From VXNE01 sp965261535 (GTDB taxonomy: Bacteria; Pseudomonadota; Gammaproteobacteria; Pseudomonadales; Azotimanducaceae): a DNA stretch of 64,000 nucleotides. The stretch lies in the NCBI GenBank assembly GCA_965261535.1, contig OZ253469.1, positions 1,116,001-1,180,000 on the forward strand. The letters are read 5' to 3'. The notes under the pieces are model-generated. The model did not search any database and was not told the origin of the DNA. It saw nothing but the letters and a program-made list of their open reading frames with translations. The position numbers and the translations under genes were made by a program. Below are positions 59,539 through 64,000 of the stretch, piece by piece; the stretch's first letter is position 1; the number at the start of each line of letters is the position of its first letter.

Positions 59539-61485
59539 GTGCGTTTCGAATCGGTGGTCGCCCACGCTTTCGGGCCACTCGTCGACGAGACCCTGGAACT
59601 CGCACCGGGCATGAACGTCGTGTACGGACCGAACGAAGCCGGCAAGTCAACCTGGCACGCGGCGCTGTACGCCGGACTCTGCGGCATGCGGCGCGGCGGT
59701 GCCCAGACGGCCGCGGACCGCGATTTCGCAGGCCGCCACAAACCGTGGAACGGCGGCAGCGCGTGGGAGGTCAGCGCCGTCATAGCGCGCGATGACGGGA
59801 TTCGGGTCGAGTTGCGGCACGACCTCGCCACGCGAACCGGCACCGCGCGCGATGCGGACATGGCGGGACGCGACTATGCGTCGGACATCATCCGCGACGG
59901 TGCGCCGGACGGCGCGGCCCTATTGGGACTCGACCGCAGGTCCTTCCTCGGCACCGCCTGTGTCCGCCAGGCCGACATTGTGCGCGTACTGGAAGCGGCA
60001 GACAGTTTGCAGGAGGCATTGCAACGCGCGGCCGATACCGCCGGCGCGGACGCCACCGCCGCGGCAGCCTTCGACTTGCTGGACAAGTGGCGCAGGGAAC
60101 GTGTCGGCTCGACTCGCGCCTTTACCAGACCCTTTGCGGTCACCCAACGGCAGTTAGAGCAATCGGGGCGCGCCGCCGGCGAGGCGCGGGACGCCCGCGA
60201 GGAATACCTCCTCAAACAGGCCGAAGTCGAACGCCTGCGCGCAACGGCCGCTGAATGCGAGCGCGTCCGAGCGGCGATGGAAGCTGGCGGATCTGAGCGG
60301 CATCCGGCCGAAGATGCGGACCTGGCTGCGGAAATCCAGACCGCAATCAACACCTGGTCCTCGCATCCACCGATGCCCAGGCCAGCCATCCCGTCTCTCG
60401 CGCAACTCGCGGCGGAGTTTGCCGAGACCGACCGACAGTTGGCTCGACCGGACACCAGGAGCAACCTGTGGCTGGGAGCGCTGGTCCTGGCCGGGTTCGT
60501 CGGCGCTGCGAAATTCGCATTTCTATACGTTGGCCCGGAGCTTCTTGCCGCCGTCGTGTTCGTGTTCGCCGGCGGCGGCATCGCGTGGTGGCAAAGGCGT
60601 TCGCAGCGGGTCGCCATGCTCGCAGAGCGCCGAACGCGTATCGAATCCGAAATCGAACATCGTCGCGACGACGACGAACGTTACCAGAAATCCGTCGCGA
60701 GGCGCGGGGATGCCGTGCACCGCGCAGCCGACCGCAGCGGTATCGCGCCCGGCGAAATGCAAGATCGCGCTTCAGCGCTCGAACGATGGTTGCAGGCCTG
60801 GCACCGCAGACTACAGGAATCAGAGCAGCGACAACGGCGGCTGGACGACGCGCGCCGCGAGTCTACTACTGCGCGGAACGCCGAGGAACGCGCCCGCGGC
60901 GAACTGGACCAATTCGCCAGGAATATGCCGAACGTATCCGCGGCCGAAGAGGCCGAGCAAGCCGCTCGGCTTGCGCACGGCCGACTGCAACGGCTCGATG
61001 CGACCTTGGGCACGACCATCGAATTCCTCCGCCGCGCCGAGGAACGCGTTCACCGCGACATTGCGCCCAAGCTTCGTGCCAGTGTGGTCGGGCACCTGTC
61101 CCGAATCACTGGCGGACGCTACACGGACTGCCGTATCGATCCGCAGTCGCTCGGGGTCGAGGTCCGAAGTGGCACCGGTGCCTGGCGACGGGCGGAGTGG
61201 CTGTCCCACGGCGCAGCGGAACAGATCTACCTGCTGCTGCGCATGGCGTTGGCCGAGCATCTGTCGGCTCCAGACGAAACCTGTCCCCTCATTCTTGATG
61301 ACCCGACCGCCACCAGCGACGCGACGCGGCGCCAGGCCGTGCTCGACACGTTGCTCGCTTTGAGCGAGACCACGCAGGTGATCCTGTTCACCCATGACCG
61401 CGACACCCGGGACTGGGCGCGGCAACGATTGTCGGAACCGACCGGACGGCTGCGGGAAATCGACCGCGCCGGGATACCCGCGTAG
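59539..61485 (+). CDS. SbcC/YhaN-like AAA ATPase with mid-protein membrane hairpin
   Basis: 648 residues from GTG 59539. Walker A GPNEAGKST (about 31-39), a Q-loop region near RQADIVRVLEAADS, coiled-coil segments (about 205-260 and 365-500), ABC signature LSHGAAEQIYLLLRMALAEHL (about 556) and Walker B CPLILDDPTA (about 580-590) define a Rad50/SbcC-type ATPase. Between the coiled coils lie two hydrophobic segments (LGALVLAGFVGAAKFAF; LLAAVVFVFAGGGIAWW), which would tether it to the membrane as in YhaN-type proteins. With the adjacent nuclease it probably forms a membrane-associated DNA-end processing complex. Confidence 0.88.
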   Translation: MRFESVVAHAFGPLVDETLELAPGMNVVYGPNEAGKSTWHAALYAGLCGMRRGGAQTAADRDFAGRHKPWNGGSAWEVSAVIARDDGIRVELRHDLATRTGTARDADMAGRDYASDIIRDGAPDGAALLGLDRRSFLGTACVRQADIVRVLEAADSLQEALQRAADTAGADATAAAAFDLLDKWRRERVGSTRAFTRPFAVTQRQLEQSGRAAGEARDAREEYLLKQAEVERLRATAAECERVRAAMEAGGSERHPAEDADLAAEIQTAINTWSSHPPMPRPAIPSLAQLAAEFAETDRQLARPDTRSNLWLGALVLAGFVGAAKFAFLYVGPELLAAVVFVFAGGGIAWWQRRSQRVAMLAERRTRIESEIEHRRDDDERYQKSVARRGDAVHRAADRSGIAPGEMQDRASALERWLQAWHRRLQESEQRQRRLDDARRESTTARNAEERARGELDQFARNMPNVSAAEEAEQAARLAHGRLQRLDATLGTTIEFLRRAEERVHRDIAPKLRASVVGHLSRITGGRYTDCRIDPQSLGVEVRSGTGAWRRAEWLSHGAAEQIYLLLRMALAEHLSAPDETCPLILDDPTATSDATRRQAVLDTLLALSETTQVILFTHDRDTRDWARQRLSEPTGRLREIDRAGIPA

Positions 61486-61532
61486 CCCAGCGTCATTTTG
61501 GTCGCCGCCCCTCGGCGGGCAGTTCAGGACCT

Positions 61533-61898
61533 TTAGCCCGGTCGGTCCGGCATGAAGATCTTTGGGGCTTCAGCTTGGCTCAGGGGCGCCGTTTCCACAT
61601 GCGCATCGCCCGCAAAAAGGTCGATATCGCCCTGCGCGTAGCCTGCGAACTTCAAGTGCTCGCACAGCGCGCGGTCAACCACGTCCTCCATCTCCGCGTC
61701 GAATTCGTCGGAATCGAGCCTCGGGAATCGCCGCACCAACGCGGGTCGGTTGTAGACGAACGTGCGCTTCATTGATCCCGATACGAAACGCTTCTCGGCC
61801 AACTCGAATTCGAAGCGGATACGGATCGGCACCTCGATCAGTGCCGAACCCGCTTCGATCACGTGTTTGATGACTTTCTTGTCGACTACCCAGAGCAT
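61533..61898 (-). CDS. Hypothetical protein, about 120 residues
   Basis: MLWVVDKKVIKHVIEAGSALIEVPIRIRFEFELAEKRFVSGSMKRTFVYNRPALVRRFPRLDSDEFDAEMEDVVDRALCEHLKFAGYAQGDIDLFAGD... has no signal peptide, membrane helix or motif that I recognise. It is acidic at the C-terminus and mixed alpha/beta. It lies between the convergent ATPase gene and the same-strand aldo/keto reductase gene, 54 bases downstream of the latter's stop, so co-transcription with it is possible. Function unknown. Confidence 0.55.
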   Translation of the reverse strand: MLWVVDKKVIKHVIEAGSALIEVPIRIRFEFELAEKRFVSGSMKRTFVYNRPALVRRFPRLDSDEFDAEMEDVVDRALCEHLKFAGYAQGDIDLFAGDAHVETAPLSQAEAPKIFMPDRPG

Positions 61899-61955
61899 CA
61901 ATTGGCGAGTCGGCGAGCCATCCGGCGAGCGAGTCGCGTTAGCCGACGCACCACC

Positions 61956-63164
61956 TCACGCCAACATGCGGTGGGTCGCGGGCGCAAATGCGGGCAGGTC
62001 TATGCCGTGCGGACAGGCCCCCGCGCATGGTTCCCCGTTGCAGGACAGGCATGCGGAGGCGTTCTCTTCGAGCTTGGCGTATTCCTCCCGGGCGAACCGC
62101 ACATCACCATAGTCGGTCGCGTACATCCGCGTCCGCAGCACATCGGGAATGGGTACGCCGTAAGGACACGCCCCCTCGCACAGGGAACAGGCGTGGCGGC
62201 AGTAGGTGATACCGTTGGCCACCGCATAGCGTTCGAGCAGCGCGACATCTTCGCTTGACACGGGCATACCGCCCGACCCGCCGAGATATTCGTCGATCTG
62301 TCCCTGCTCGGTCATGGAGACGATAAGCGCATCCACATTCGCATCCGACAGCACCCAGCGAAACGCCGCCTGGGAGAACGTGGCACCGCCGGTCTCGAAC
62401 CGCCGCATGTCGTTCAGTCGCGCGCCCATGAGGGTCTTCATGGTCACCACCCCCACGTCCCTGGACTTCGCCTTGGCCAGAGCACGGGGCAAGTCCGGTT
62501 GCAACGGCAGCCTGAACGACCTCGCCATGTTGGCCAGAAACGAGGGATCCTGGCCGAAGTTGTACGCCACCAGGACGACATCGACCAGGTCCCGGTCAAA
62601 GGCGTAGTCGAGGCACTCGATCAACCTCGGGCCGTGACCCGACATGCCGGTGAAGCGGATTTTCCCCTGCCGCTTCGCCATCGCCGTGAATTCGTGCCAC
62701 TCCGGGTTCGCCATACGCGCGATATCGTTCACCGCGTGATTGAAGTAGACATCGACATAGTCCGTGCGCAAACGCCGCAACGACGTATCCAGCGCACGCA
62801 TCAGCGACACGCGCGACTCGTCCTTGCCGGCGACGAACTTCGACGCGATGTAGACCTTGTCGCGGCGACCTTCGAGGGCCCGCCCGATCGTATTCTCCGA
62901 CGCCCCGGCGCTATAGCCGTCGGCCGTGTCGAAGTAGTTGACGCCCCTGTCCAGGGCGTGGTGAATCAACTGTTCGCCGCCGCGCCGCAACCTGCTCGAG
63001 CCGAACGATATGTCGGAGATCTCAAGTTCGGTTCGGCCAAGGCGCACATGGCGACGCACTTCGCCCGCTGCCGGCGCTTCCTGGCCCGCGGCAACCGATG
63101 CAAGCGGGATGACGCTCGATACGGCCCCGAGGCGCAATACATCGCGACGACCGATTGCTGGCAT
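61956..63164 (-). CDS. Aldo/keto reductase with Tat-like signal and C-terminal 4Fe-4S motifs
   Basis: 402 residues from ATG 63164. A short RR motif (GRRDVLRLGAVSSVIPLASVAAG) is followed by the AKR barrel (FDTADGYSAGASENTIGRAL, DYVDVYFNHAV, VTMKTLMGARLNDM) and a C-terminal ferredoxin-like segment with CRHACSLCEGACPYG and CLSCNGEPCAGACPHG, eight or nine cysteines fit for two clusters. The AKR catalytic Asp and Tyr (D..GYSAG) and the Lys of SKFVAG are visible. Its likely location is the periplasm, unusual for NAD(P)H-dependent AKRs. Substrate unknown. Confidence 0.87.
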   Translation of the reverse strand: MPAIGRRDVLRLGAVSSVIPLASVAAGQEAPAAGEVRRHVRLGRTELEISDISFGSSRLRRGGEQLIHHALDRGVNYFDTADGYSAGASENTIGRALEGRRDKVYIASKFVAGKDESRVSLMRALDTSLRRLRTDYVDVYFNHAVNDIARMANPEWHEFTAMAKRQGKIRFTGMSGHGPRLIECLDYAFDRDLVDVVLVAYNFGQDPSFLANMARSFRLPLQPDLPRALAKAKSRDVGVVTMKTLMGARLNDMRRFETGGATFSQAAFRWVLSDANVDALIVSMTEQGQIDEYLGGSGGMPVSSEDVALLERYAVANGITYCRHACSLCEGACPYGVPIPDVLRTRMYATDYGDVRFAREEYAKLEENASACLSCNGEPCAGACPHGIDLPAFAPATHRMLA

Positions 63165-63317
63165 GACCCTTTTCCCCCGTGGATTCGACCGGGGTAGATT
63201 ACGTCCGATAGTCGAACGTGTCACCCGGCCGATTCCGCTACAATTCCCGATCGAGAGAGAAGCGGCTTCCTTCCCGGACCGCTGAAGGAGGCTGCCATCC
63301 CCTTGCTAGAGATCTAC

Positions 63318-64000
63318 ATGATCGTCGGGTTTCTGCTGGCGGCCTACTCCGTGGTCGCCAACGACTCGATCCAGACACTTGGGACGTTCCTGTCCTCGAA
63401 TTCGCACCGGCCGTGGTGGGTGCTGTGGATGTTCGCCGGAACCATCCTCCTGGTCGTGCTGTTCTACGGTTGGTTCGTCAACGGCGGCGACCCCGCCTAT
63501 GGACGCCTTGAAAAATTCCCGGTGCCGGAGGGCGGCGTGTCGTGGGTACACGCTATTCCACCGCTGGCCTTGCTGATCCTGACGCGGCTCGGGGTTCCGG
63601 TCAGCACCACGTTCCTGGTGCTGACGGTGTTTGCCGTGGGCAACATCGACTCCATGCTCATCAAGTCGGCCCTCGGCTACCTGGTCGCGTTCGTCTCCGC
63701 CATCGTGTTGTTCAGCTTCGTGTTCAAGCGCGCCACGAAGTACTTCCATCGGACGCAGGGCGAGGAGATGCCCGCCTACTGGGTGGTCCTGCAATGGGCG
63801 TCGACCGGGTTTCTGTGGAGCCAATGGCTGATCCAGGACCTCGCCAACATCTTTGTTTACTTGCCCAGAGAACTCTCCCTGGTCTGGCTGACATTCGGCG
63901 TGGGCGCGCTGCTGGCATTGCAGGGGTACATCTTTTACCAGTTCGGCGGCGAGATCCAGAAGATCGTCACGAGCAAGACCGATACCACGGACATTCGCGC
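63318..64000 (+). CDS. Multi-pass membrane protein, N-terminal part (continues past window)
   Basis: At least 227 residues with about six hydrophobic segments (IVGFLLAAYSVVA, WVLWMFAGTILLVVLFYGW, AIPPLALLILTRLGV, SALGYLVAFVSAIVLFSFVF, LSLVWLTFGVGALLALQGYIFYQF). The segment VANDSIQTLGTFLSSN near the N-terminus faintly recalls the ANDxxNxxGT signature of PiT phosphate transporters, and STTFLVLTVFAVGNIDSML may be its counterpart, but I cannot call it firmly. GGAGG near 63287-63291 fits better with a TTG start at 63303 than with ATG 63318. The 3' end is outside the window. Confidence 0.6.
   Translation, partial: MIVGFLLAAYSVVANDSIQTLGTFLSSNSHRPWWVLWMFAGTILLVVLFYGWFVNGGDPAYGRLEKFPVPEGGVSWVHAIPPLALLILTRLGVPVSTTFLVLTVFAVGNIDSMLIKSALGYLVAFVSAIVLFSFVFKRATKYFHRTQGEEMPAYWVVLQWASTGFLWSQWLIQDLANIFVYLPRELSLVWLTFGVGALLALQGYIFYQFGGEIQKIVTSKTDTTDIR

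Overview
The window is GC-rich DNA from a heterotrophic proteobacterium. The evidence is three TonB-dependent outer-membrane receptors, HspQ, a DsbD/ScsB-type thiol transporter, a sulfite dehydrogenase pair, NfeD plus flotillin, and several CoA-linked and SDR catabolic genes. The species cannot be named from the sequence. An environmental or host-associated gammaproteobacterium is my guess only. No rRNA, tRNA or CRISPR array was seen.

Layout. 1-11.3 kb: end of a sensor kinase, an ankyrin protein, a giant DsbD-TlpA fusion, an UnbV-type lipoprotein, a TlpA-like thioredoxin and a TonB receptor; this block is largely envelope and redox functions. 11.4-18.9 kb: a minus-strand catabolic block (D-2-hydroxyacid dehydrogenase, hydratase, two frameshifted SDRs, a gene split by a small inverted-repeat element, an acyl-CoA carboxyltransferase, an F420/FMN-type oxidoreductase) with a YefM-YoeB module inside it. 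19.2-24.6 kb: flotillin-NfeD, SorAB sulfite dehydrogenase, a membrane protein and a short DUF3800 protein. 24.6-39.9 kb: two peptide-type ABC permeases served by five tandem paralogous substrate-binding proteins, with pseudogene scars and an inserted Rpn-type nuclease gene. 39.9-45.5 kb: HigBA (HigB frameshifted), a methyltransferase with a nonsense codon, a RelE-HTH module, an ADP-ribosylglycohydrolase, RtcB and an amidohydrolase. 45.8-57.4 kb: HspQ, an SMP-30 lactonase, an intact ISKra4-type insertion sequence, a cupin, two more TonB receptors, glyoxalase and an FAD dehydrogenase. 58-64 kb: a CoA-transferase remnant, a YhaO/YhaN (SbcDC-like) pair, an aldo/keto reductase with Fe-S ligands and the start of a membrane protein.

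The most unusual feature is a family of short perfect palindromes (arms GCGAGGG(G)/(C)CCCTCGC, three-base loop). I count 28 of them: 27 cluster at the 5' ends of the five substrate-binding-protein genes and one sits inside the inverted-repeat element at 16.2 kb. In four of the five genes they are inserted in frame just after the signal peptide, as tandem units of about 30 bp encoding repeats such as REGVPRMKEQ. The fifth paralogue lacks the insertion and serves as a natural control. This resembles, by analogy, the Rickettsia palindromic elements that insert into reading frames. Two further repeat families occur between genes: a hairpin-bearing element of about 125-185 bp (three copies) and a 95-bp element (four copies). 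A GAGCCTTCAGCC boundary motif links the 95-bp family to the palindrome family.

Many genes carry single-base lesions (UnbV signal peptide, both SDRs, HigB, methyltransferase). Several lie in homopolymer runs, so assembly error must be excluded before calling decay.
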